In this document: piece by piece, positions 45,441 through 55,509 of the stretch
Numbering within the stretch: position 1 is the stretch's first letter
Layout: each line of letters opens with the position of its first letter
Source of the DNA: Trichopria drosophilae
Taxonomy: Eukaryota > Arthropoda > Insecta > Hymenoptera > Diapriidae
Length of the DNA: 64,000 nucleotides
Direction: 5' to 3'
Assembly (NCBI GenBank): GCA_030407085.1
Contig: CM059582.1
Coordinates: 69,211,501-69,275,500, forward strand
Notes under the pieces: generated by a model
What the model was told of the DNA's origin: nothing
Seen by the model: the letters and a program-made list of their open reading frames with translations, nothing else
The model's database searches: none
Made by a program: the position numbers and the translations under genes

Positions 45441-45697
45441 AATAAATTCTTAAAAATTGTGTTTATTTCATGGCCATTACAATTAAAATTACTTTGTCAA
45501 TTGAAACAATACACGCCTAAGGTTTCAACCTCTGTGTAGGTCCTTTTCAGGGGTTTCTATACAAACCATTCTATTTTTAATAAAAGCCTCTGAAGAGGAC
45601 CTACACAGTGGTCGAAACGTTGGGCGTAATGTCTTAATTGAAAAAGTCATTTGAATTGTAATGGCCATGAAATAAACACAATTTTTAAGAATTTATT
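45441..45697. mobile_element. 257-bp foldback carrying a hammerhead-like core
   Basis: Nearly perfect palindrome: AATAAATTCTTAAAAATTGTG at the left pairs with CACAATTTTTAAGAATTTATT at the right, and both arms contain TTCATGGCCATTACAATT in opposite order. The right arm has CTGAAGA (45590-45596), then GAAA (45614-45617), then a CG-loop-CGTA. These match the conserved hammerhead core order. The left arm has the same in degenerate form on the other strand. Confidence 0.75.
45590..45628 (+). ncRNA. Hammerhead-ribozyme-like core motif
   Basis: The self-cleaving hammerhead core is CUGANGA, stem II, GAAA, stem III, then UH. Here CTGAAGA is followed by GGACCTACACAGTGGTC, where GACC and GGTC can pair although the first stem pairs are imperfect. 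Then come GAAA and a 3-bp stem III (ACG and CGT around TTGGG), and A at the cleavage position. Stem I is poor, so activity is doubtful. Short stem III hammerheads are known from Penelope-like elements. Confidence 0.35.
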
Positions 45698-45711
45698 AGT
45701 CTAAAATTAAG

Positions 45712-45945
45712 AATACTATATTCTTAAAATAAGTACAAACAATACGTTTGATGCGCAAAAACATTCTTATTTTAAGAATATATTCTTAAGAATATATTCT
45801 TAAAATAAGAATATATTATTTTTAGAATATATTCTTAAAATAAGAGGACAATTTTCTTCAAATAAGTATATATTCTTGGCGCGTATTTCAGTATAAAATA
45901 TTCTTAAAATAAGTGGGGTATTCTTAAAACTAGAATATCGTTTTT
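45712..45945. repeat. Palindromic TTCTTAAAATAAGAA array
   Basis: Repeated, largely self-complementary units of ATATTCTTAAAATAAGAATA, seven or so, with diverged spacing. The array lies just before the YqaJ piece and separates it from the transposase. Confidence 0.75.
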
Positions 45946-45950
45946 TCTGT

Positions 45951-46979
45951 GAAGGCCAGATGCACGTAACGGGCAGAAACCGGTGTATTTTTGTTGTGTG
46001 GACCCCAAAAAGTTTGGTATGTATAACCGTAAAGAGAGATGACGAGTTTTGGAAAACGAAGATGGAACCGAAACTGAAAACTTTTTACGAACACTGTCTT
46101 CTTCCAGAAATCTTGGACAGTCGTTTCAATCGGAATATGCCTCTCAGAGCACCGCAACATATTCTGCAGGCAAGAGAAGTCTTTACAAAAAAATTAGCAA
46201 AAAAACTAAAAATCGATCATGTTCAAGAGAAAACAAACGTCACTGCCACAGACAGTAGCGTAGAACGTTATGCAGGAACTGATGAGTACGACGTGAAAAC
46301 TAAAATAACATCTTGTGAGGAAAATGATATTAAAGCGTTAGACATTGCAGAAGAAGATAATGATTTGATGTTCATATGTGAGAGTGTTGTGGAAAATAAT
46401 GCACTAAACGCCGAAGAATCGATAAAGCAGTACGTAGATACAAGATCGATCACCACAGAAATGATACAAGAAAACATTCTCGGCGCATCAAGCTGCCTCA
46501 ATGACGAGTCATTAGATGCATTCTGCAGAATCATAAATGGCGTCAACGGGTTTGAAGTTGAAAGTGTTTTGTACATGCAGTACTTAGCAGCTGTGCAACC
46601 GGCAAGTAGTGATCGATGTGTACAAATAATGGGAGGAAATGTTAATAACCACTAGAGATGTCTCCATTTCGACGGTTCAGTGCTGAAGGTTTATGACAGC
46701 CTCCCAAGCGTAACGAACGGCAAATTAGTAAATGAAGAACTGAATTATATTGTTAAACGATTTCCAACTGTATCTATTGAAAATATTACATTCTGCACAT
46801 TAGTAACAGTCCAACCAGATGGTACCAGCTGTGGAATATACGCCGCTGCATTTGCCGCATCTGTTGTGTTGGGTGAAAATCCTACGACAATTGATTACTG
46901 CTTCAATTCAACAGTTATGAGAAGACACTTTCTGCGTGTCATAGAAGAACAGAAAGTGCAGTCGTTTCCCAGAAACTGA
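45951..46979 (+). pseudogene. YqaJ-type exonuclease C-terminus fused to Ulp1-type (C48) protease
   Basis: The open frame starts without a clear ATG (EGQMHVTGRNRCIFVVWTP at 45951-46007); MHVTGR is the C-terminal end of the YqaJ nuclease core (the usual preceding catalytic block is missing). It goes on with FYEHCLLPEILDSRF, an acidic linker, then from about 46480 the Ulp1-type protease: DDESLDAF-like start, catalytic His in NNH (46650), Asp in VYDSLP (46690), Gln in VQPDGTSCG (about 46812) and Cys in the same motif (about 46830). A TAG at 46653-46655, probably for Trp just after the His, breaks the otherwise single frame. In the known C48 family these residues form the triad and oxyanion hole. 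Probable role: nuclease and protease of a large DNA transposon. Confidence 0.65.
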
Positions 46980-47671
46980 AATCAATTCATAATTTCGTTT
47001 GTCTTTCCTCAAACGATTCGTGATATGTACTCATTACTTGAGGATGCTGCAGCTCTATCAATGCGAATAAGATAAACCAAAATGGACAGAAATTGCTGTG
47101 TACAACAAAACTAATTCTATCAACACAATGGTTATTATTCATGGAATTGAAATTTCTCGTTTTGCCCATGCATCTGTGAGGAAGTAACTCGAAACATACA
47201 AATTTACTAGCGTAAGAGAATTGAAGAAAGGCAAGTTGTCGGTAAACAAGTTTTGTGGCCTTTACTACTACTAAAATCACAAAATGGGAGTAATAAACTA
47301 TTCCCTTGTTGATAATGAAATGTATTCAATATTCTGAATTTCAATGATGAAGTCTGTCGTATACGAATAGGAGAGACGAACCAAATAAAAAACGACTGCG
47401 CTACGTCGATAAACTTTGTCAACGGCTCGAACAAGAAGGGTGCGTCTCACTGGGGAGGGCGAAGGTTAGGGCCCTCCTCGTAATATGAAAATAAGATAAT
47501 GCAATTGCAACGACAGACAAAAATAATTGCAATAGAACGTAAAACAGCAGATTTTCACACAGTAAGATGTAAACAATTACCTTGTGTTTTTATGACGTTT
47601 AGAACCTCAAGATCCTCACGAACTAAAAATATGAAAGGGCGCAAGTATGTAGGACATTGAAAATGTTGACA
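46980..47671. other. No recognisable gene
   Basis: AT-rich sequence after the protease. The 3' end of the multi-domain element must lie here, but I could not find terminal inverted repeats with the 41-kb side. Confidence 0.5.
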
Positions 47672-48998
47672 ATTCAATAACCGAAATCTCCTTCGTTGAA
47701 GACAACTCACCCGACCAATGCTTCGTCGAGAAGAGTTATCGAAATGACCGAAGTCTCGTTCGTTGAAGGCAACCCACCCGGCCAACGCTTCGCTCAAGAA
47801 GGGTTATTGAAAGAACCAAAATCTCGTTCGTTGAAGGCAACCCACCCGGCCAATGCTTCGCTCGAGAGGGGTTATCGAAATAACCGAAATCTCGTTCGTT
47901 GAAGGCAACCCATCGGACCAATGCTTTGTTCGAGAGAGGTTATCGAAATAACCGAAATCTCGTTCGTTGAAAGCAACCCACCCGGCCAATGCTTCGCTCG
48001 AGAGGGGTTATCGAAATAACCGAAATCTCGTTCGTTGAAGGCAACCAACCCGGCCAATGCTTCGTTCGAGAGGGGTTATCGAAATAACCGAAATCTGGTT
48101 CGTTGAAGGCAACCCACCCGGCCAATGCTTCGTTCGAGAGGGGTTATCGAAATAACTGAAATCTCGTTCGTTGAAGGCAAACCACCAGGCCAATGCTTCG
48201 CTCGAGAGGGGTTATGGAAATAACCGAAATCTCGTTCGTTGAAGGCAACCACATGGCCAATGCTTCGATCGAGACGAGTTACTGAAAGAACCGAAATCTC
48301 ATTCGTTGAAGGCAACCAACTCGGCCAATGCTTCGTTCGAGAGGGGTTATCGAAATAACCGAAATCTCGTTCGTTGAAGGCAAACCACCAGGCCAATGCT
48401 TCGCTCGAGAGGGGTTATGGAAATAACCGAAATTTCGTTCGTTGAAGGCAACCCACATGGCCAATGCTTCGTCGAGAAGAGTTATCGAAATGACCGAAGT
48501 CACGTTCGTTGAAGGCAACCCACCCGGCCAACGCTTCGCTCAAGAAGGGTTATTGAAAGAACCAAAATCTCGTTCGTTGAAGGCAACCCACCCGGCCAAT
48601 GCTTCGCTCGAGAGGGGTTATCGAAATAACCGAAATCTCGTTCGTTGAAGGCAACCCATCCGACCAATGCTTCGTTCGAGAGAGGTTATCGAAATAACCG
48701 AAATCTCGTCCGTTGAAGGCAACCCATCCGGCCAATGCTTCGCTCGAGAGGGGTTATCGAAATAACCAAAATCTCGTTCGTTGAAGGCAACCCACGCGGC
48801 CAATGCTTCGATCTAGACGAATTATTGAAAGAACCGAAATCTCATTCGTTTAAGGCAATCCACCTGGCCAACGCTTCGTTCGAGAAGGGTTATTGAAATA
48901 ACCGAAATCTCTTTCGTTGAAGGCAACCCATCCAGCCAATGCTTCGCTCGAGAGGGGTTATTGAAATAACCGAAGTCTCGTTCGTTCAAGGCAACCCA
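47672..48998. repeat. 68-bp tandem repeat, about 19-20 copies
   Basis: A typical unit is ATAACCGAAATCTCGTTCGT then TGAAGGCAACCCACCCGGCC then AATGCTTCGCTCGAGAGGGG then TTATCGAA. The period of 68 is not a multiple of 3, so chains of similar open frames appear on the minus strand; these are repeat shadows, not genes. A higher-order duplication is visible: the stretch around 47700-47960 recurs around 48446-48706 (offset 746, 11 units minus two deletions). The right edge runs into the mariner-like transposase at 49000. Confidence 0.95.
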
Positions 48999-48999
48999 C

Positions 49000-49575
49000 A
49001 CGACTATCGACCATACAATTAGGATTGGTTTCACTCCAATTAGACATGTTATGTCTATTGATTGCCCCATTTAAGAAGAATGTAGCTTCATAAGAAAATA
49101 CGATGCGATTCAAGAAACCGGCATCAGCATCTATTCGATTCATCATTAATTCCGCAAACTGTAGGCGTCTATCAGGATCGTCTTCATTCAATTGTTGTAC
49201 GAGTCTAACTTTGTATGGGTGAAATTTTAAGTTTTTAGTTAAGATCCGTTGTACTGTACCGTAACATAAGTCGTGCTGCTGTTTAACTTTCCTGATGGAA
49301 GTATGAGGATCTTCCGTTATTGACAGCGCGACATTCAACTCATTTTCTTCAGTTGATGCTGTTACTGGACGACCTGCTCTTGGGAGATCCTTCACAGTAC
49401 CGTGAACTTCAAAACGATTTATTGTTCTGCTAACAGTAGATTTAGAAATCGGTTCTCGTCCCTCTCTAAATGATGCGTTAAATAAGGTTCGCACATTCTC
49501 TAAAGATCGCTGGTTATCACCCCAGCCTCTCATCATGAGAATGGTTATTCTTTCTCGTCCACTTAGCGCAGCCAT
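49000..49575 (-). pseudogene. Mariner-like transposase, N-terminal part (mariner-1)
   Basis: Reading from 49575 leftward, MAALSGRERITILMM starts a Tc1/mariner-like transposase. A helix-turn-helix (ISKSTVSRTINRFEVHG, residues about 43-59) and GRPVT linker are followed by KFHPYKVRLVQQLNEDD and a catalytic-site block FSYEATFFLNG, where the Asp expected in FSDEATF is Tyr. It is cut at NPNCMV near 49010, and the frame passes straight into the 68-bp repeat array. The rest of the catalytic domain is missing, so it is inactive. Confidence 0.75.
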
Positions 49576-49875
49576 TGCTCTTTGTACGAAATATACGTAT
49601 GTATTTTGTTACTGAAGTGATGCTTAATACGTTTAGATAGGAAATCCATGTATCTCACAAAACGATAAAGTTAAGACCAAAATGTAACCTTATAAGACTG
49701 TACACGTATGTATAAATTCAATGTGAATGTATGTTGTTTATTTACTTCGCTGGTGACTCGTGCTCTCTGTCGCTGTTCGCGCGCCCAAGTTCACTTTGCA
49801 CAAGTGTTGCGTAAGATGTATGTATACACTTTTTTTAAACAGTTTATTATTCTATTTACAAAATTAGAGGACAAG
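49576..49875. other. No gene; flank between mariner pieces
   Basis: AT-rich sequence between two oppositely oriented pieces of the same mariner family; may contain a TIR remnant. Nothing certain. Confidence 0.4.
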
Positions 49876-50045
49876 CGAGGGACAGGAACTGATTCCTAAA
49901 TCGACTTTTGGTAGAACAATAAATTGTTTCGAAGTTTACGGCACTGTAAAGGATCTCCCTAGAGCAGATCGTCCAGTAATAGCATCGACTGAACAAAATG
50001 AATTTAACCACTCTCAATACCGGAAGATCCTCATAACTTCGTTAA
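49876..50045 (+). pseudogene. Inverted fragment of the mariner-1 transposase
   Basis: A plus-strand frame from about 49876 encodes KSTFGRTINCFEVYGTVKDL and further PRADRPVIASTEQNEFN. This matches, with substitutions, the helix-turn-helix and linker of the minus-strand copy at 49000-49575. It ends at a TGA near 50043, so it is a short remnant of a second copy. Confidence 0.7.
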
Positions 50046-50780
50046 GAAAATGAAACGGGGTTCCAATTAAAAAAAAAAAATAATCTTGACCTGAGAATAA
50101 TCTTCAAGGTAATTTTCAAGGTCAAATTTTATGCTAGCATTAAATATCCCGGAAAAAATCCTGAAACTTTTGTCTGAAACATTTTACCCGAAAATGACCT
50201 CTTGCTGAGTTAATTCGCTGTTCCGGGAGTTTTAAGTTTGGCCTTGAAATGACATTGCCGAAAAAAACGGCCATAGCATATTTGGACGTAAAATTTTGTG
50301 CTCTCTCCGAATCCGTGAAAAAAAATAGCAGTTTCCATTAAAAAAAACAAGCTTGACCTTGAAATAACCTTGAAGGTTATGTTCAAGGTCAAATTCTGTG
50401 CTACCATTAAATAGCTCGGGAAAAATCCTTAAACTTTTGTCTGAAACAATTTCCAAAGAAATGCACACCCTCTGAGATATTTCGCCGTCACGGGAGTTTT
50501 AAGTTTCACCTTGAAATGACCTTGCCGAAAAAAACGGCCATAGCATATTCGGACGTAAAATTCTGTGCTCTTTCCGAATCCGTGAAAAAAAATAGGGGTT
50601 CCCATTTAAAAAAATTAACTTGACCTTGAAATAACCTTCAAGGTCATGTTCAAGGTCAAATTCAATATCGCCATTAAATAGCCAGGGAAAAATCCTTAAA
50701 CTTTTGTCTAGAACATTTTCCCCGAAAATGCACTCCCGCTGAGATATTTTGCTGTTCCGGGACTTTTGGATCACCCTGTA
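50046..50780. repeat. About 275-bp tandem repeat, 2.7 copies, rich in TCAAGGTCA
   Basis: The block CCGAAAAAAACGGCCATAGC occurs at about 50249 and 50525, a 275-base period; a partial copy begins near 50046. Each copy contains CTTGACCTTGAAATAACCTT followed by TCAAGGTCA words in both directions. Minus-strand open frames here are repeat shadows. It ends in TTGGATCACCCTGTATG, a typical end of small insect repeats. Confidence 0.8.
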
Positions 50781-51167
50781 TGTCTTTCGTATGAATCTAG
50801 TCTGAGTTTTCGTACATGTGCTATATATACCTCAGAAGTGCAGCCGATGTCTGATGAAAGGATGAGGGAGCACTAAGGGGTCACAGACGTATAGGAAAAC
50901 TCGAACAAGGGTCATACGAAAAAGTCATTCGATTGCTGTACGAAAAGTCTCTAGAAATGAAGGCTTTTTGAAACGCATTGAATTGTTAAATTGATTGAAT
51001 TTCATTAAATTGTTACGACTTAGCGCCAAAAATTAAATCAAAGATTGAAGGAAAGATGTCGCAATAGCTATTTATGTAACAAGGGCACTTAAGTAGGGGA
51101 ATCGAGCGAAGCCAGTGCGACAATCACGAGTCAAGATCCCCTATGTATGCGCTCATACATGATTTTT
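50781..51167. other. No recognisable gene
   Basis: Mixed-composition spacer with no motif. Confidence 0.5.
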
Positions 51168-51319
51168 TATAACTCCTCATGTCAAAAAAAGGAGACAAAA
51201 TCGCTACTTTATAGCGCGGTGGTGTGCAAACGGTGCGAAAAAGTAGAATTTCCTCTTCTTTTGCGCGCTAGTGCACAAAAAGTAGCGATGTAGTCGAGTT
51301 TTTGACAGGAGGGGTTATA
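51168..51319. mobile_element. 152-bp foldback
   Basis: TATAACTCCTCATGTCAAAAA at the left pairs with TTTTTGACAGGAGGGGTTATA at the right. An inner pair AAAATCGCTACTTT and AAAGTAGCGATGTAG also matches. A non-coding MITE-like unit. Confidence 0.8.
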
Positions 51320-51510
51320 CAAAAATTATATAATTTATCAATCTATAACGTTAAGGGGAGTGTCCAGGCACAAAATCAGCTATATGAAGCAGTCGTTCAA
51401 AAATGCCCATACAATTATTTCTGTAGTAATATTTGACAAGGAATTCAATAGCGATGTAATCAAAATCGCAACAAATTTTTTTGACCAAAAAAAACGCGAA
51501 AACTGATAGT

Positions 51511-52640
51511 GGGGGCGTCCATAAGTCACTTGATCTATTTTTTATATTTGCCCCCTACCCCTCTCCCAGATGATTCTAGGTGATCTCTACGTTGAACTCC
51601 CTTACGATTCTCACATGAGTTCTTATGAATTCATTTTTTATGGTATTTATAAATTGTATTCACTTTTTGATAAACAATTTTAATTTTTTTACTGCCATTG
51701 TATAGCATTTCTTTCATCCCAAGAATGAGTGGCGTTCAGAAACATGTATTAATTACACTGTTTTAAATTAATGAAATTATCACCTTTTCGTTTTATTTTT
51801 TTTTCTTTTATTAATTGTAAAATTATATAGGTACTCACTGAAAAAAGGATAGTAGATAATTACAAGCTGTATTGGTTATTTCAAATCACTACGTGTAGTA
51901 GTAAAAAGACATTATTACCTTATTCGTTTCCACGTTCTGAAATGAAAAACATTCAAATTTAAGTTTCCAAGCATTCAATTTAAGCAGCGTTCATATAGTT
52001 GCTATAGATGAGAGTTGACCTATTCGATAAAACAAATGTTTGTGTAGAATTTGTGATTTTCATATATTTTCAATTTGATTGAACGGAAGAAAAGTTAACA
52101 CAAATTGAGTATAAAATTTGGGGAAGGGGGGTGGAGGGCGAAGCACTTTGTTAATACTTGTCAAAGAAAGAAGGGCAGCGGGAAGCAGTCAAAAATCCGT
52201 TGCGTAATATATGAATGGACCCTAATTGACGCTATGAATAGCATATTTTGCTAATTTGATGAACAGCTTCGCAAAAACATATTTTTCGATAAAGTAATAT
52301 GTAGGAAATGTTTTTTTAAGAATTATTTCAACCTGCAACAATGTAGAAAAATTTCGTTTATGTAGATGTTATTGTTGCGTTACGCAGTTTTTAAGACACT
52401 AAAAGTAACTATTTCCTAAATAAACCTGTGTCGAAAAAATTCGATTTACAAAGATATTCGACATATATTAATAAGTCCGATTTTCCATAATCCTCTTATG
52501 GTGTCTTCCGCCGATAGGATATATACGCTGTGAATTTAATAGGGCGACTCCAAAAATAATATAATTTCCAAAAAATCCACGTGATATCTGGTCAGACCTC
52601 CCCCCCCCCCCAGGTCACGTGATTTATGGACGTTTGGGAC
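51511..52640. mobile_element. Possible TIR element (CGTCCATAARTCACGTGA ends), non-coding
   Basis: GGGGGCGTCCATAAGTCACTT at 51511 and, inverted, TCACGTGATTTATGGACGTT at about 52615-52635 are complementary over about 20 bases. The internal 1.1 kb is AT-rich without an ORF; a further inverted CCATTCATATATTACGC-like end at 52201-52223 suggests a nested or overlapping copy. No target duplication established. Confidence 0.5.
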
Positions 52641-53914
52641 CAGTGCAGTGCCGTCAGAAAGGAGCCGTTTTCAGCTGAAAGGAGCCGTTTTTAATGCGCA
52701 CCTTCCGCGCGCAGGTTGCTTGGTCGGGCGCGCTAAAGTATTAAACAAATGACGGGGGATTGAACTTTATCAGATACTTCGAAAATCAAAATCATGTATA
52801 CTCGTCGTAGTCGAGTGGTACAAGGGCATGGGTTGAAGCGCAGCGCGTTATTTTTTTAGTTCGATGTCGGGGTTTTTTTTTTTTTTTTTTTTTATTGTTT
52901 ATTTACTCAACATTTGTAACGAAAATAATTTTTTACTTGTTTACTATTAGTTATTTTATTTACAAAAATGAATTGTGAAAATAAATTTTAAAAACATTAA
53001 ACAATATGTTTTTGCAGAATGACATTGGTAAGAATCGAATTCTCTGTAATATTAAAAAAAATAAATGTATAATATTTTATTGTAATTTCCGAAATAATAT
53101 ACAAAAATTACAAGTCGTACATTTTTTTCTAAAAAAGTTATTGTCAATATACGCTTGTAATTGATTATTTTTTATATGTTTCAAATATAATGTAGACCTT
53201 CCATGAATAATTGATATTCTTCATATTAAAAATCAAAACTGCTTACATAAAAATTGTGCATACAATATGGAAGCAATTTTATAAATAAGTTTTCTACCTT
53301 CAATAAAATTACATTTTAGGTTTTAAATTTATTATTTAATAAACAAAAAGAGGACATCACGCAATCCATTAAAAAACGCGTCATGTCCCTTCACTCAGCT
53401 CATTCATTCTCTCTCTGTATGTTTTTTCCAAAATGAGAATAAATAAGATGAGCATTGACGGTCAAACCAGCTTCTATTAAACAAAACGAAACTCCTACTT
53501 CATTTGGGGATTTCGTCGCCATCTACCGGACCCCGAGAGAACTCACGTGGTTTCATACATGTACATCGCTTGCATTTCGGCCATCACCGGCGCCGGTTCT
53601 GTCACATAACGCTAGAGGGCGACATAACTCGAAAATAAAGTAGCATATCATTTTATACATAAGTTGAGTCACACGTAACCAGTTCACCTACATTTTTCTC
53701 TACTTTCCTGAAGGGAAGTAAATGGATATCGCGACTTTCTAATCCCCATATTAAAATTTAGTATTCACGGTCTCTCAGTGTAAGACTGTTTTTGAAGTCC
53801 ATTGTATTGGTAGTAAATCGGTCGGAGGTCACTTTGCTTTTAGAATAACAACTTTCCGTTTACGTGACTATTTTTGTCTACCCTTCATTGCTTAAATCGA
53901 ATTGCAAGTTAAAA
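52641..53914. other. No gene; tRNA-like remnant inside
   Basis: AT-rich. Contains GGAGCCGTTTTCAGCTGAAAGG (a small inverted repeat) near 52660 and the tRNA-like segment described separately. The segment 53455-53640 is GC-richer with no motif. Confidence 0.5.
52803..52890 (+). tRNA. tRNA-like Pol III remnant or SINE head
   Basis: TAGTCGAGTGGTACAAGGGC fits an A box (TRGCNNAGYGG-like) and, after about 40 bases, AGTTCGATGTCGG fits a B box (GTTCGANNC). A T-run of about 20 follows at once, a Pol III terminator. The acceptor arms do not pair well and the spacing is long, so it is a SINE-type or decayed tRNA rather than a working tRNA. Isotype not assigned. Confidence 0.35.
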
Positions 53915-54750
53915 ATGAATCCTGCTACAGTTCCCGAAAAAATCGAAATGATTCTTATTTATGGTGAATGTAAGAGGAATATTGACGATGATGTTGCGTT
54001 GTATGCTGAGCGTTTTCCAGATAATGCTCGCTCGCGTTCTTTTTTTTACAAAGTTGTGAATGCCTTTCACTCTGATGGCAGCGTACAAATGAAAAAAAGG
54101 AAGCGAAGATTAACAGTTACAGGAGAAGCTAACGAAGTAGCTATACTAGCAGCTATTCACCAAAATCCACATGTAAGCACACGACAATTACATCGCGATT
54201 CCGGCATTTCCAGAGACAGTATTCAAAGAATATTGCATCGTCATAAGTTTCACCCATATCACATTTCACTGCACCAGGAACTAGATGGCGATGATTTTCA
54301 TAACCGCGTGGTGTTTTGTGAATGGGCATTTCAAAAAATGCAAACGAACCACAATTTCTTTGCTAATGTATTATTTTCAGATGAATCTACATTCACGAAC
54401 CATGGTGGCGTCAATAGGCATAATATGCATTATTGGAGCGTAGAAAATCCCCATTGGTTACGACAAGTTAATCATCAACGTCCTTGGTCGGTGAACGTTT
54501 GGTGTGGAATCATAGGAAATAAACTCATTGGTCCTTATTTCATTGAAGGTAATTTGAATGGAACAAAATATCGAGATTTCCTAGAACAAGAAGTACCATT
54601 ACTACTTGAGGATGTTGCTATGGACGTCCGACGGACAATGTGGTTTCAGCATGATGGTTGCCCAGCACATCATGTATAAAGTCATTTGAAGAAAGAATAA
54701 ATAAATGCATTGAAGTGGAAGGTCAACATTTCGAACACTTACTCAAGTAA
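53915..54750 (+). pseudogene. Mariner-like transposase, internally deleted (mariner-2)
   Basis: ATG at 53915. The N-terminal HTH region (residues about 10-70) is followed by QLHRDSGISRDSIQRILHRH, KFHPYHISLHQEL and the catalytic FSDESTF near residue 156. Then come VWCGIIGNKLIGPYFI and FQHDGCPAHH (second Asp). A stop at 54677-54679 ends the frame right after the second motif. The C-terminal tail (INKCIEVEGQHFEHLLK) is seen in another frame up to a TAA at 54748-54750, so an internal deletion removed the third catalytic residue. Same superfamily as mariner-1 but a different lineage. Confidence 0.8.
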
Positions 54751-54926
54751 GTGAACAGTGAGACAGTGAGAGGCAAGGGGACTCACGTAAAACAAGCACC
54801 CCAAAGGGAACAGAAAAATACTACGTCCACGTCGTTGTTCCTGGGTAACGCTAAATGTATTTTTTCCCGGCTTTGTTAGAATGACCGTATTCCATATCCG
54901 CTACGCGGGCGAAAATTGTCAATATT
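54751..54926. other. Spacer, no motif
   Basis: Short spacer between the mariner-2 tail and the tandem duplication. Confidence 0.5.
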
Positions 54927-55415
54927 GGAGAATCCAAATCTGCAATAAAAACTGGGGGTTCCTATTTAAGTTTTATTGTTTTTGCCCCCACTCCACCCCC
55001 AGGGGATGGGGGAGGGAGTAAATTTCATTATTACTGGATGCCCCCCTTCGTGTCGAACAACTTTCATCCGACAACTTTTTTAATTCTGTACATAGTTCTC
55101 GAGGTATTTCAATGTCTTCGGATAAATTTGGATTTTTATCGATTACAGCGCCACCTGTGAACCAAAATGCAATAGCTCCTGGGTCAAATTTGTGTACTTT
55201 TTTTCGGAGAATCCAAATCTGCAATAAAAAATGGGGGTTCCTATTTAAGTTTTATTGTTTTTGCCCCCACTCCACCCCCAGGGGATGGGGGAGGGGGTAA
55301 ATTTAATTATCACTGGATGCCCCCCTTCGTTTCGAACAACTTTCATCCGACAACTTTTTTGATTCTGTGCATAGTTCTCGAGATATTTCGATGTCTTCAG
55401 ATAAATCGGCCACCC
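54927..55415. repeat. 279-bp tandem duplication
   Basis: Copy 1 starts GGAGAATCCAAATCTGCAAT at 54927 and copy 2 with the same words at 55206. Both contain CCCCACTCCACCCCCAGGGG and CAACTTTCATCCGACAAC. Copy 2 ends near 55415. Non-coding; differences are point changes. Confidence 0.85.
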
Positions 55416-55509
55416 TATATATATATACAAGGATTTATAGAGTAATGCAAATAATTTCTTCCTAACGTGCACACTGTGTTAAGATTTTAATATTTTTTTA
55501 AAATGGTGT

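Noticed and set aside
47736..48803. Many 61-codon minus-strand frames of similar sequence
   Set aside because: Frame-rotating shadows of the 68-bp satellite.
47672..48998. CRISPR array
   Set aside because: Units are contiguous with no unique spacers, and the context is eukaryotic transposons.
50210..50774. Minus-strand frames of 65-91 codons
   Set aside because: Shadows of the 275-bp repeat; similarity between them only reflects the tandem copies.
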